A DNA stretch of 64,000 nt from Amycolatopsis decaplanina DSM 44594 (GTDB lineage: Bacteria > Actinomycetota > Actinomycetes > Mycobacteriales > Pseudonocardiaceae): contig NZ_AOHO01000055.1 of the NCBI RefSeq assembly GCF_000342005.1, positions 241,329 to 305,328 on the forward strand. Direction: 5' to 3'. Positions within the stretch are counted from its first letter, which is position 1, and each line of letters begins with the position of its first letter. Made by a program: the position numbers and the translations under genes. The notes below the pieces were generated by a model. It did no database searches. It was not told the DNA's origin and saw only the letters and a list, made by a program, of their open reading frames with translations. Of the stretch, positions 15,796-22,996 are shown one piece after another.

Positions 15796-17616
15796 CTACA
15801 ATCGCGTCGTTTCCGCCTTTCCTGCCAGGGTGTCGGGCTCAGGATCCGGGCCGGCGGAGAGGAGCCGCCGGTAGAGCGCGCTCGTCCGGAGCAGATCCTC
15901 GTGGGAGCCGACCGCCTCCACCCGGCCCTCGTCGAGCACGATGATCTGATCCGCCGCACGGACCGTGGACATCCGGTGGGCGATCACCAGAAGCGCACGG
16001 TGCGTGGAAACCTCCCGCATCGTTTCGGTCAGGGCCCGCTCATTGAGCATGTCCAGCTGCGAGGTCGGCTCATCCAGCAGCAGCAACGCCGGTCGGGCGA
16101 GCAAGGCCCTGGCGATGGCGATACGCTGCCGTTCTCCGCCGGACAGCAGCGTGCCGTGATCACCGACCTCGGTATCGAGGCCTGCCGGCAGCCGTGCCAC
16201 CAGCTCTTTGAGGCATGCCTCGTTGACCACCCACCGCACCTCGTCCTCCGTCGCTTCAGGCACGGCGTAGGTGATGTTGTCGCGGAGCGTCCCATGCAGC
16301 ACCGGTGCCTGCTGCTCCACAAGATTCACCAGAGTGCGGGTGTCCGCCCGGGTCATCGAACCAGCAGGCCGCCCGTCGATCTTGATCTGTCCACGGTCCG
16401 GATCGTAAAAGCGCTCGATGAGCTCCAGCACCGTCGACTTGCCCGCCCCGGACCTGCCGACCAGCGCGACGTGACCACGGCTGGGCAAGGCGAAGGAAAG
16501 TCCTTTCAGGACAGGACGATCGCCGTAGCCGAACCAGACGTCGCGAAACTCCACCACCGGAGTCTCACGCACGCGCTGGAGTGACACCACCGGACTCACC
16601 TGGCCACCCCGTGGTGCCCGGTCATGTTCGCGTGGCATCGTGAAGACCTCATTCACGCGATCCAGCGCACCCAGGCCTCGCTGTGCCGTGGACAAGGCGT
16701 TGAACAGTGACGACAGTGGCATCACCAGATAGGTGACATAGAGCAGGAACGCGACGAGATCGCCCAGCGACGTCGTGCCGTCCGCGACCCGGAGCCCGCC
16801 GATCAGCAAGACGACCAGAACCGAACCGTTGACCGCGAACTCGATCGCCGGCGCCACCGTCGAGTCCAGCCTGGCCAGCCGCACTCCGGCTCGATAGGCG
16901 TCGCGGGCATGAGAACCGACGCGTTCGATCTCCCTCCGCTCGGCCTGACAGGCACGGACCGTGCGGATCGCGCTGAGCGCGCGCTCGAGTGCCGCGGTCA
17001 TGTCGCCGACGCTGGTCTGGGCCTCGTTGGCGGCACGGCGAATGCCCGCCAAGACCGTCAACACAATGGCACCGGCTATGGCGACGGCGGCCAGCACGAG
17101 CAGGAACAACTGAGGGTCGAGCCACACCATCAGGCAGACCGCGCCGGCAACGCCGAGAGAGTTCGTGACGATATCGGAGAAGCTGTGTGTCGCCGCCTCA
17201 CGCACCATCGACGTATCGGTGTTCGCCCGGGAGATCAGGTCACCGATACGCTGACGGTCACAGACCCGCATATGCAGACGCATCAAATGGGACGTCAGGC
17301 GTAACCGGAGACCGAGAAGGATCCCTTCGCTGGTGCGGTCCAGGAGAAAACGGCCGACGGCGTCGACGGCGGCTTGGGTGACGAACACCGCGAGAAGGGC
17401 GACCACCAGCCAGCTCGCGACCGCGCCGGTCTGCGCGACGTCGATCACCTTCTTCACCAGCACCGGCTGAACCAGCCCGACGAGCGTCCCCAGCAGGGTC
17501 AGCAGGGTGGCGGCGAAGACCTGCCGCCCGTGACCGCGGAGCAATCGCCACAACTGAGGCAGGCGAGTCAGCGATTCACCGCTGACCTGGTCGGCACTCC
17601 GGCTCTCCTCGGTCAC
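15796..17616 (-). CDS. Lasso-peptide ABC exporter (permease-ATPase fusion)
   Basis: The 606-residue half-transporter has an N-terminal six-helix membrane domain (about residues 25-320) and a C-terminal nucleotide-binding domain. The latter shows Walker A GRSGAGKST, Q-loop VEQQAPVL, signature LLSGGERQR, Walker B LLLLDEP and H-loop VIAHR. The start is GTG 17616, overlapping the B2 stop by four bases, so it belongs to the lasso operon. In such clusters the exporter (D) secretes the mature lasso peptide and gives immunity to the producer. No separate permease partner is needed, since the protein should act as a homodimer. Confidence 0.92.
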   Translation of the reverse strand: MTEESRSADQVSGESLTRLPQLWRLLRGHGRQVFAATLLTLLGTLVGLVQPVLVKKVIDVAQTGAVASWLVVALLAVFVTQAAVDAVGRFLLDRTSEGILLGLRLRLTSHLMRLHMRVCDRQRIGDLISRANTDTSMVREAATHSFSDIVTNSLGVAGAVCLMVWLDPQLFLLVLAAVAIAGAIVLTVLAGIRRAANEAQTSVGDMTAALERALSAIRTVRACQAERREIERVGSHARDAYRAGVRLARLDSTVAPAIEFAVNGSVLVVLLIGGLRVADGTTSLGDLVAFLLYVTYLVMPLSSLFNALSTAQRGLGALDRVNEVFTMPREHDRAPRGGQVSPVVSLQRVRETPVVEFRDVWFGYGDRPVLKGLSFALPSRGHVALVGRSGAGKSTVLELIERFYDPDRGQIKIDGRPAGSMTRADTRTLVNLVEQQAPVLHGTLRDNITYAVPEATEDEVRWVVNEACLKELVARLPAGLDTEVGDHGTLLSGGERQRIAIARALLARPALLLLDEPTSQLDMLNERALTETMREVSTHRALLVIAHRMSTVRAADQIIVLDEGRVEAVGSHEDLLRTSALYRRLLSAGPDPEPDTLAGKAETTRL

Positions 17617-18041
17617 GAGGCCGCCGGGGGAACGGTCATCAGACGCTGAAAGTAGTCGTCGGAGAACTCTTCCCCCACGAGGACGCCGTCCACCTCGACC
17701 CACGCGTGCGCGGCGAACGGGCCGACCGTTCGCGCGCCCACACACCACGTCGGCCAGACGCCCCAGGCGCGGCAGAGCAACGCGGTGGCGATGGACCGGG
17801 GAACACACCCCTGCGCGCCCCGGCACACCAGGCTCACCGACGTGACCGCGTCACGGGCGGTCGACGTGGGGCCGAGGCCCGCCGGACGAGCGCCCCTGCG
17901 GACGATGCCGAGTACCGTCCGGATCCGCGCGGGCGGCAACAAGGCGAGCATCCGGGCGAACGCGACGGCTGCCCGCGCCAGCAGCCGCCGCGGCAATGGG
18001 ATTCCCTCGCCATGCCGGGGCAAGGTCATCGGCGTGGTCAT
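17613..18041 (-). CDS. Lasso peptide leader peptidase (B2)
   Basis: The 142-residue protein is a transglutaminase-fold cysteine protease of the lasso B2 (McjB C-terminal) type. It shows the catalytic Cys in GCVPRSIATALLCRAWGV and the His and Asp in AHAWVEVDG. It removes the leader from the precursor after delivery by B1. The ATG overlaps the B1 stop (ATGA) and its own stop overlaps the GTG of the exporter, so expression is tightly coupled. The length is normal for a split actinobacterial B2. Confidence 0.93.
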   Translation of the reverse strand: MTTPMTLPRHGEGIPLPRRLLARAAVAFARMLALLPPARIRTVLGIVRRGARPAGLGPTSTARDAVTSVSLVCRGAQGCVPRSIATALLCRAWGVWPTWCVGARTVGPFAAHAWVEVDGVLVGEEFSDDYFQRLMTVPPAAS

Positions 18042-18292
18042 TTCTCCTCCACAAGGCCTGCTTCATGGAGCTGATCCAGAAGGTTGCTCACGTCAGTGGA
18101 AACGATGTCGCGGGACGCCGGATAAAGTTCGACCACCGCTTCGACGGCGTCGCCCTTGTCCTTGCCATCGAGCAGCACGCCCATGGCCAGCGCACCGGTC
18201 GGGTTGAGCGTCCAATACAGACCGCTCGCCTCGTCCAGCAGCACGGCACCGTATTCGGTTTCGCAGAAGACGACGTTCTTGGCCAGCTTCAC
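18038..18292 (-). CDS. Lasso RiPP recognition element protein (B1, PqqD-like)
   Basis: The 84-residue protein starts at GTG 18292, which overlaps the stop of the cyclase gene by four bases (GTGA). Longer in-frame starts would run into the cyclase gene. It has the PqqD/RRE pattern: three strands (KNVVFCETEYGAVLLDEASG then LYWTLNPTGALAM) followed by helices (DAVEAVVELYP, VSNLLDQLHEAGLVEE). It binds the precursor leader, probably through the YxxPxL motif, and brings it to B2 and C. Confidence 0.92.
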   Translation of the reverse strand: MKLAKNVVFCETEYGAVLLDEASGLYWTLNPTGALAMGVLLDGKDKGDAVEAVVELYPASRDIVSTDVSNLLDQLHEAGLVEEK

Positions 18293-20133
18293 GATCGCGA
18301 TCCTGCCTGTACTGACTGGGTTTCGAGCCGTCGAAGCCAAGCCTCGGAAGTGAAAGTCTGCTGAAGCGACTCGTGCGGCCGGGTGAGCGAGGGCGAGTAA
18401 TGACTGGCTGCCCGCAACCGGTCGGCGTCGACGAGCCCCAGGTCCGCGAGCCGGGAGTCCTCACACAACGCCATCAGATCAGGATGGTTGGCGCGCAACC
18501 CTGCCTCCTCCTCGGCGGAACTCTCCGCCTTGGTCGTGCGTTCGAGCGAAGCCGCGGGAACGATCCCCCGCATGGCCTCCTTGATCAGCGGTTTGTACTC
18601 CCAGGGCGTGGACCGCTCATGCGCGCGCACCGCCAAGCACGCCTCGACGACCTGATCGTCGAGAAAGGGCGTGGCGAACGGCACACCGGTCGGTCCCACC
18701 AATTGCCCGAACGATCGAGCGATCCGCGCACTCGACCGGATCCCGAGGAGATCGGCATGCTTGCTGGGGTCACCTGCCAGCGGGCGTACGGAATCTCGCC
18801 TCACCCGAAGCACCCGGCGGACGAGATCGACGCAGTCGCGACTGACCCAAGGCGGCAACCGTGGTGGCTCGTCCCAGTCGAACCTCGGAGACCGCAACGC
18901 CTGGCGCGGATCGGTGATCCCCCCCGCGGTACCTGCCCACCAAGAACCGTACGAACGTGGTCGAAGCAGCTGCCACGCGACGTTCATGAGCGGCCAACGC
19001 CCCTGGGCGTGGTATGCCCGAAGCCGGGGCAACGCGGTCCATGGCGCCCTGCGAATCAGGGACCGCAGATAGTTCAGGTCGCCTTCCAAGACCTCGTCGC
19101 CCCCGAAGCCGGTGAGGTGGATCCGCGATCCCAGCGCGGCCATCCGTTCGAAGGCCACGAGGATCTGAGCCCGGTCTATCTGCCCGATGAAGGGCCGGTC
19201 CAGGCAGTCGTCCGCGGTAGCGATGCCCTGGTAGACCAAAGGGAGTTCGCCTCGGGGCAAGATCTCGTGCCCCACCCCTGGCAAGGCGAAGATCGCCCGC
19301 ATGGCCCACGGCACGTCGTCATCAGCCGGGTCCAGGCCGACCGTGGTGTAGGCGATCAGTTCAGCGGAACTGCCCGCCGCGAGAAAGCATATCGAGGTCG
19401 AGTCGAGGCCGCCGGAAAGGTCGCAACTCACCTTTCCGCCGGCGGACGTCCTGACCGCGACCGCGTTGTCGAGTGCGAGGCGAAGCGCGCGTGCGCCGTC
19501 CACGAGCGGCACCACCGGCTCCGGCGGCGACCACCAACGGAAGGTCGCCGGTCGTCCGGCCTCGTCGGTCAGCAGGAAATGATCCGGTGGAACCGCCTCG
19601 ACGCCCTTCCACATGGGGGCGTCGTCGAGTGGGTATGGCGGCATCGGGTCCAAAAGCGACAGTGCCACGGCCTCGATGTCCAGTTCGGTATCGAGCAGCC
19701 CGGCGAGCACGTCGGCCCGGTCGGCGGCCAGCACCTGCCCGTCCACCCTGGTATAGAGGACCTGGCGAACACCGGCCGCCGTCCCCCGCACCAGTGATCG
19801 GCCCTTGACATGCGCGACCACGTGATAACTGCCGGACAGCGAGGACAGCATCGTGCTGACAGCGGTGACATCGCCTGCTCTCGCCAGGATCCCGGCGAGA
19901 CGGGTGGCGGTGACGGACACACGCCCGATCACCGCCACCCGCGAATTCCCCGCCTCGGCCACGACGATCTCGTCGTCACTCCAATTGCCCACCAGCCAGG
20001 GCCGGCCGGAGTTGTGCGGCACCGACACCCGCCCCTGGGCGCGTAACAGCGTTGTGACCGTGCTCGTCACGTCGGCATCCGGCATGACGACGAACCATGG
20101 AGTGTCGCGCGCCAACGCAGGGAAATTCATCAT
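18289..20133 (-). CDS. Lasso cyclase (C), asparagine-synthetase-like
   Basis: The 614-residue ATP-dependent ligase forms the macrolactam between the N-terminus and an acidic side chain of the core peptide. The N-terminal half resembles the glutamine-amidotransferase fold of asparagine synthetase. The C-terminal half carries the PP-loop CDLSGGLDSTSICF and the LTGFGGDEVLEGD motif typical of lasso C proteins. Two adjacent ATG codons (20133 and 20130) can start it. It begins 21 bp after the precursor stop and overlaps B1, so the order is A-C-B1-B2-D, the usual actinobacterial layout. Confidence 0.95.
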   Translation of the reverse strand: MMNFPALARDTPWFVVMPDADVTSTVTTLLRAQGRVSVPHNSGRPWLVGNWSDDEIVVAEAGNSRVAVIGRVSVTATRLAGILARAGDVTAVSTMLSSLSGSYHVVAHVKGRSLVRGTAAGVRQVLYTRVDGQVLAADRADVLAGLLDTELDIEAVALSLLDPMPPYPLDDAPMWKGVEAVPPDHFLLTDEAGRPATFRWWSPPEPVVPLVDGARALRLALDNAVAVRTSAGGKVSCDLSGGLDSTSICFLAAGSSAELIAYTTVGLDPADDDVPWAMRAIFALPGVGHEILPRGELPLVYQGIATADDCLDRPFIGQIDRAQILVAFERMAALGSRIHLTGFGGDEVLEGDLNYLRSLIRRAPWTALPRLRAYHAQGRWPLMNVAWQLLRPRSYGSWWAGTAGGITDPRQALRSPRFDWDEPPRLPPWVSRDCVDLVRRVLRVRRDSVRPLAGDPSKHADLLGIRSSARIARSFGQLVGPTGVPFATPFLDDQVVEACLAVRAHERSTPWEYKPLIKEAMRGIVPAASLERTTKAESSAEEEAGLRANHPDLMALCEDSRLADLGLVDADRLRAASHYSPSLTRPHESLQQTFTSEAWLRRLETQSVQAGSRS

Positions 20134-20154
20134 CTGGCTAGATACCTATGCCTC

Positions 20155-20283
20155 TCACCAGCACCAGTGGTGGTGGCCGCGCCGGCAGTAACGATCACGA
20201 CCCCAGCCGCACTTGCCGCAACCAGTCACCTTCGAGAAGGCCCCAGCGGCCTGCAGCGCAGGGGACTCGTAAACACCCTTCAC
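20155..20283 (-). CDS. Lasso peptide precursor (A), cationic four-Cys core
   Basis: A 42-codon gene reads from GTG 20283 (ribosome site AAGGAG, five bases upstream) to TGA at 20155-20157, directly before the cyclase. Residues 1-21 are the leader, with the RRE-binding pattern YESPALQAAGAFSKVTG (Tyr5, Pro8, Leu10, Gly14, Phe16) and the required Thr20 at position -2. Cleavage after Gly21 gives a 21-residue core. It starts CGKCGWGRD, so Cys1 can form a nine-membered ring with Asp9. The tail has Cys12, Arg13-Arg14, His16-His17-His18, Trp19, Cys20 and Trp21. Core length, Cys1, Asp9, four Cys and the C-terminal Cys-Trp resemble class I (siamycin type), but the Cys spacing (1, 4, 12, 20), the charge and the His triplet differ. 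Confidence 0.93.
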   Translation of the reverse strand: MKGVYESPALQAAGAFSKVTGCGKCGWGRDRYCRRGHHHWCW

Positions 20284-20571
20284 ATTTACTCCTTACATTT
20301 CTGTCGAATTGCGAGAGCCGACCGGAACCATCCGGCGCGACGAATATGATTCTGCCCCAGCGGTAACTATTTCCGGTACATTCTCGGCACAGCGAGCTAC
20401 GGGCGATTTCACACCACTGGGTATTTGGTCCGGATCCACCGATACCGTGCCGCGGGACTGTGTCACAGACGGGGACGCGCCCGCCGCCTCGGGATGACTC
20501 AATAGAGCGGTACCGAATCTCGGTGGACACTCGCGGGAGCGGGCGTGGTCTCGCGGCGCTTGGTCGGCCGA

Positions 20572-20640
20572 AGTACGTGAAGGCCCCCTTCACTTCGCTA
20601 GACGCTAGGGTCCCGGCAAAGTCGCATAGCCGCTGGCCAG
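20572..20640 (+). repeat. Inverted repeat, left arm
   Basis: This 69-base arm starts AGTACGTGAAGG and ends CGCTGGCCAG. It matches the reverse complement of 20850-20917 with only a few mismatches and a one-base length difference. It contains the nearly self-complementary GTGAAGGCCCCCTTCAC at 20577-20593. About 209 bp separate the arms. Confidence 0.85.
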
Positions 20641-20734
20641 GTGAGTCAAGAGTGGCGATCCGGGCTCTGGCGACGAGAGCGGGGTCATCAACCGAGAGCG
20701 GAGTCATCAACGATGCCCCAACGCTGCCAAGGGG

Positions 20735-20780
20735 GTCGTGAGTGGCAAGTCGTGTTCTAACGCTACTTGCCACTCACGAC
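20735..20780. repeat. Palindromic repeat, copy 3 (GTTCTAAC family)
   Basis: GTCGTGAGTGGCAAGT pairs with its complement over 16 bp. Two mismatches follow, then a GTTCTAAC centre, the same centre as in copies 1 and 2. AACCGTACATA (20790-20800), GACACTC (20812-20818) and AGAGCGAC (20841-20848) follow, as they do in copy 2 but with a longer gap before the last block. It lies in the middle of the 20572-20917 inverted repeat. Confidence 0.88.
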
Positions 20781-20849
20781 CCAGCTCGCAACCGTACATA
20801 GGCACCAAATGGACACTCAGCTGTCCGGTTCGAATCACCAAGAGCGACA

Positions 20850-20917
20850 CTGACCAGCAGTTATGCGACTTGCCGGGACCCTGGCGCTAGACGCAGTGAA
20901 GGGGGCCTTCACGTACT
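20850..20917 (-). repeat. Inverted repeat, right arm
   Basis: This 68-base arm is the near-complement of 20572-20640. It contains GTGAAGGGGGCCTTCAC at 20896-20912, which lies about 34 bp past the SARP stop on the minus strand and could act as its terminator. No target-site duplication is evident outside the arms. Confidence 0.85.
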
Positions 20918-20945
20918 GAGCAACTGGTGGACCCAGGCTCCGTGT

Positions 20946-21692
20946 TCACAACGTGTCGGCGAGCATTTTTTCATGCAGCCGGCGCAGCTCGGCACCGGGT
21001 TCGATGCCGAGCCCGTCCGTCAGCGATCGGTATGCCGATTGGTACGCGTCCAACGCGTCAGCCCTGCGGCCGGAACGGTGCAAAGCGACAAGAAGTAAAC
21101 ACCACAGCCGCTCTCGCGTCGGATGTTCGATCGTCAGCGCACGGAGGTCCGGGACGACCGTGTGGTGTTGCCCCAGCATCAGCCGCACATCGATCAGCTC
21201 CTCGCGTGCGGTCCAGCGCAGCTCTTCCAGGCGTGCCGTCACCGGGCGCCTGATGGACAGCGGAAGATCCTCGTACGGTTCGCCACGCCATAACCCCAGC
21301 GCCTCCCGGAAATGCTCGACGGCCTCGCCATCGGCGGACCGATGTCGCGCTTCCCGTCCCAGACGTACCGACTCCTCGAACCGGAAGACGTCGAGTTCCC
21401 CGGGGCCCACGCTTATCCGGTATGCGCCGACTCGATTGGCGATCCTGCCGTGCCCGTCCCCCAGCGCCGTCAACGTCCGCCGCAACTGCGAGACGTAGGT
21501 CTTGATATTCCCTGGCGCGGATCGTGGCGGCAGCCCCTCCCAGAGCGCGTTCTCGATCACCGCGTTGGACACCCAACGATCCGCATGAAGAAGCAACAGT
21601 GCCAGGAGAGTCCGCGGCTTGTGCGGCCGAACACATACCGGTCCTTCGGCCTGCCCGCTCAGCTCCAAACTCCCCAGTACCCGGAACAACAT
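20946..21692 (-). CDS. SARP-family transcriptional regulator
   Basis: The 248-residue protein is a small SARP. It has an N-terminal OmpR-like winged helix (FRVLGSLELSGQ, RPHKPRTLLALLLLHADRWV, NIKTYVSQLRRTLTALGDG) and a bacterial transcriptional activation domain (LDVFRFEESVRLGREARHRS through DALDAYQSAYRSLTDGLGIE). There is no ATPase or sensor domain. SARPs activate antibiotic and RiPP clusters by binding direct repeats near -35. The ATG lies three bases after the stop of the NlpC/P60-like gene, so it is translated with the polymer operon. It sits directly upstream of the lasso genes, making them the likely target by position. Confidence 0.9.
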   Translation of the reverse strand: MLFRVLGSLELSGQAEGPVCVRPHKPRTLLALLLLHADRWVSNAVIENALWEGLPPRSAPGNIKTYVSQLRRTLTALGDGHGRIANRVGAYRISVGPGELDVFRFEESVRLGREARHRSADGEAVEHFREALGLWRGEPYEDLPLSIRRPVTARLEELRWTAREELIDVRLMLGQHHTVVPDLRALTIEHPTRERLWCLLLVALHRSGRRADALDAYQSAYRSLTDGLGIEPGAELRRLHEKMLADTL

Positions 21693-21695
21693 TCG

Positions 21696-22499
21696 TCAGA
21701 TCCGTTTGGCGACGCGAAACCCCTGAAACAGTCTGCCACCCTGCGCCACAGCCGGCGCGGAACCGCGGAAGAGAACGCGGTGGCGGCCACCGGTGTCCCT
21801 GCCGAGATACACGCCCACGCGGTCGATCGGCCCGCTACCTTTCGCATCGGGAGCGAAGAGCAGGAGATCACCGGGCTGAAGCAGACTCTGTTCACGCGCC
21901 TCGGTCGAGATCACCACTCCTCCGGTATCGGATTTGATCACGGCGACCGAGATCTTACGCGATAACCCGTAAACGAGCTTGATCAACCGGGAGTCGCTGA
22001 TCTTCGGAGCGTCCCCCGCCCAGTGTCGCCGGGCGGTAGCGAGCACGTCTGGGCTCCGGTCGGCGAGCGCGGCGTCAAGCCAGGCGCGGAACCACTTGCC
22101 ACCTTCGGCACCCTCTTTCCACGGCTGCGGCAAAAGACGTACCCACGCTTCACCTCTGACGACGGACGATCCAGACCGCGAGACAGGGAAATCCCGAGCG
22201 GGGCCGGCCAGCACGACGCTACGGGCGCCGTCGGTGAACGTCGCCACGACCGCCCCCGTGTCGCTCCGTACCACGGTCCGCGCAGGACGTGACAAGCGTT
22301 CATAACGGTACTCGGCCACCCGGTAGGGCCCGCCCATGATCCGGACCGCGAGGGCGTTCACCGGCGGGACACTGGTCACCGTACGCACACCCGGCCCGAG
22401 GTGAATGGTCACCACGGACAAGACGACCACGGACAGCCAGATCGCGATACATAGATTGCGGACCCACTTCTTCCGTGGCGAAATCCAGGATTTTCGCAT
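21696..22499 (-). CDS. Membrane-anchored NlpC/P60-like protein lacking catalytic residues
   Basis: The 267-residue protein has one N-terminal transmembrane segment (LCIAIWLSVVVLSVVTIHLG), a middle domain, and a C-terminal NlpC/P60-like fold seen as LLQPGDLLLFAPDAKGS and DRVGVYLGRD. In active family members the pattern is D-C-S...H-V-G. Here the Cys position reads Ser (ISDSRLIKLVYG) and the His reads Arg (DRVGVYLG), so it is probably a non-hydrolytic binder of peptide or gamma-glutamyl polymer. The start at ATG 22499 follows AAGAGGATCGGAC. It is fourth in the CapB/CapC operon and is coupled to the SARP gene. Confidence 0.7.
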   Translation of the reverse strand: MRKSWISPRKKWVRNLCIAIWLSVVVLSVVTIHLGPGVRTVTSVPPVNALAVRIMGGPYRVAEYRYERLSRPARTVVRSDTGAVVATFTDGARSVVLAGPARDFPVSRSGSSVVRGEAWVRLLPQPWKEGAEGGKWFRAWLDAALADRSPDVLATARRHWAGDAPKISDSRLIKLVYGLSRKISVAVIKSDTGGVVISTEAREQSLLQPGDLLLFAPDAKGSGPIDRVGVYLGRDTGGRHRVLFRGSAPAVAQGGRLFQGFRVAKRI

Positions 22500-22516
22500 G
22501 TCCGATCCTCTTCTTG

Positions 22517-22993
22517 TCAGACTGTGGAAACGAAACCGGCGAGAACGCCGCTCGCCAGCACCGCGCCGGTGACCAGGCTGACCGTCGCCGTTGCCAGCAT
22601 GGTGGCGACCGGTGGCTGGCGGATCAACTGGTAAGCGATCAACCCTGGCACCACGAAGCCCAGTGTCTGATGGGCGAACAGCAGTGGATAGTCGTGCTGC
22701 AGAAACAGGAAGAGCGTGCTCTGCAACAAGACTGCGAGCAGGACGATGGCTGAGAAGAGGCGCTTCCCGTACAAGATGGTGAGTCGTTGGAGCCCCTTTG
22801 ACCCCACATAGGCGAACGCGGTCATCACTACCACGATCGCGGCGCGCCGATAGTCCTCGACCAGCGTCAGCGCGAGCCAGCCCGGACTGATCATCCCACC
22901 GGGCGACAGATTGGTGAGCAGCACACAGGCCAGCGACAGCAGGAGGCCGATGGCCAACCCCAGTGTCGCGACGCCAGGCAACAAGGTTCCCAT
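22517..22993 (-). CDS. capC: Poly-gamma-glutamate synthesis protein, CapC/PgsC type
   Basis: The 158-residue integral membrane protein has four to five helices. Its pattern (GLLLSLACVLLTNLSPGGMI, SPGWLALTL, VGSKGLQRLTILYGKRLFSA, then HQTLGFVVPGLIAYQLIRQP) matches the CapC/PgsC partner of the CapB ligase, and the length is close to normal. GGAGGAATCGTAACC precedes the ATG, and the CapB stop is three bases upstream. CapC forms the membrane complex that polymerises and passes the gamma-glutamyl chain. The exact monomer used here is not certain from sequence. Confidence 0.88.
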   Translation of the reverse strand: MGTLLPGVATLGLAIGLLLSLACVLLTNLSPGGMISPGWLALTLVEDYRRAAIVVVMTAFAYVGSKGLQRLTILYGKRLFSAIVLLAVLLQSTLFLFLQHDYPLLFAHQTLGFVVPGLIAYQLIRQPPVATMLATATVSLVTGAVLASGVLAGFVSTV

Positions 22994-22996
22994 CGG

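Larger units (their letters stand above)
20284..20945. other. Intergenic region: lasso promoter region plus inverted-repeat structure
   Basis: This 662-bp gap lies between the lasso precursor and the upstream SARP gene (both minus strand). The 120 bp next to the precursor are AT-richer and should hold the lasso promoter; no -35/-10 pair was convincing. Between 20572 and 20917 lies a long inverted repeat with palindrome copy 3 inside. No coding frame in the gap looks real. Confidence 0.7.

Noticed and set aside
13223..15874. 883-residue plus-strand open frame
   Set aside because: It is exactly antisense to the FxsT-type gene, rich in Arg/Gln/Leu repeats that mirror the TPRs, and has no ribosome site or domain.
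15796..20283. Lasso isopeptidase or tailoring enzyme
   Set aside because: All genes between the precursor and the exporter are accounted for; none encodes an isopeptidase, kinase, methyltransferase or other modifier.
20195..20773. 192-residue minus-strand frame over the lasso upstream region
   Set aside because: Runs through the palindrome and repeat arm and overlaps the real precursor in another frame.
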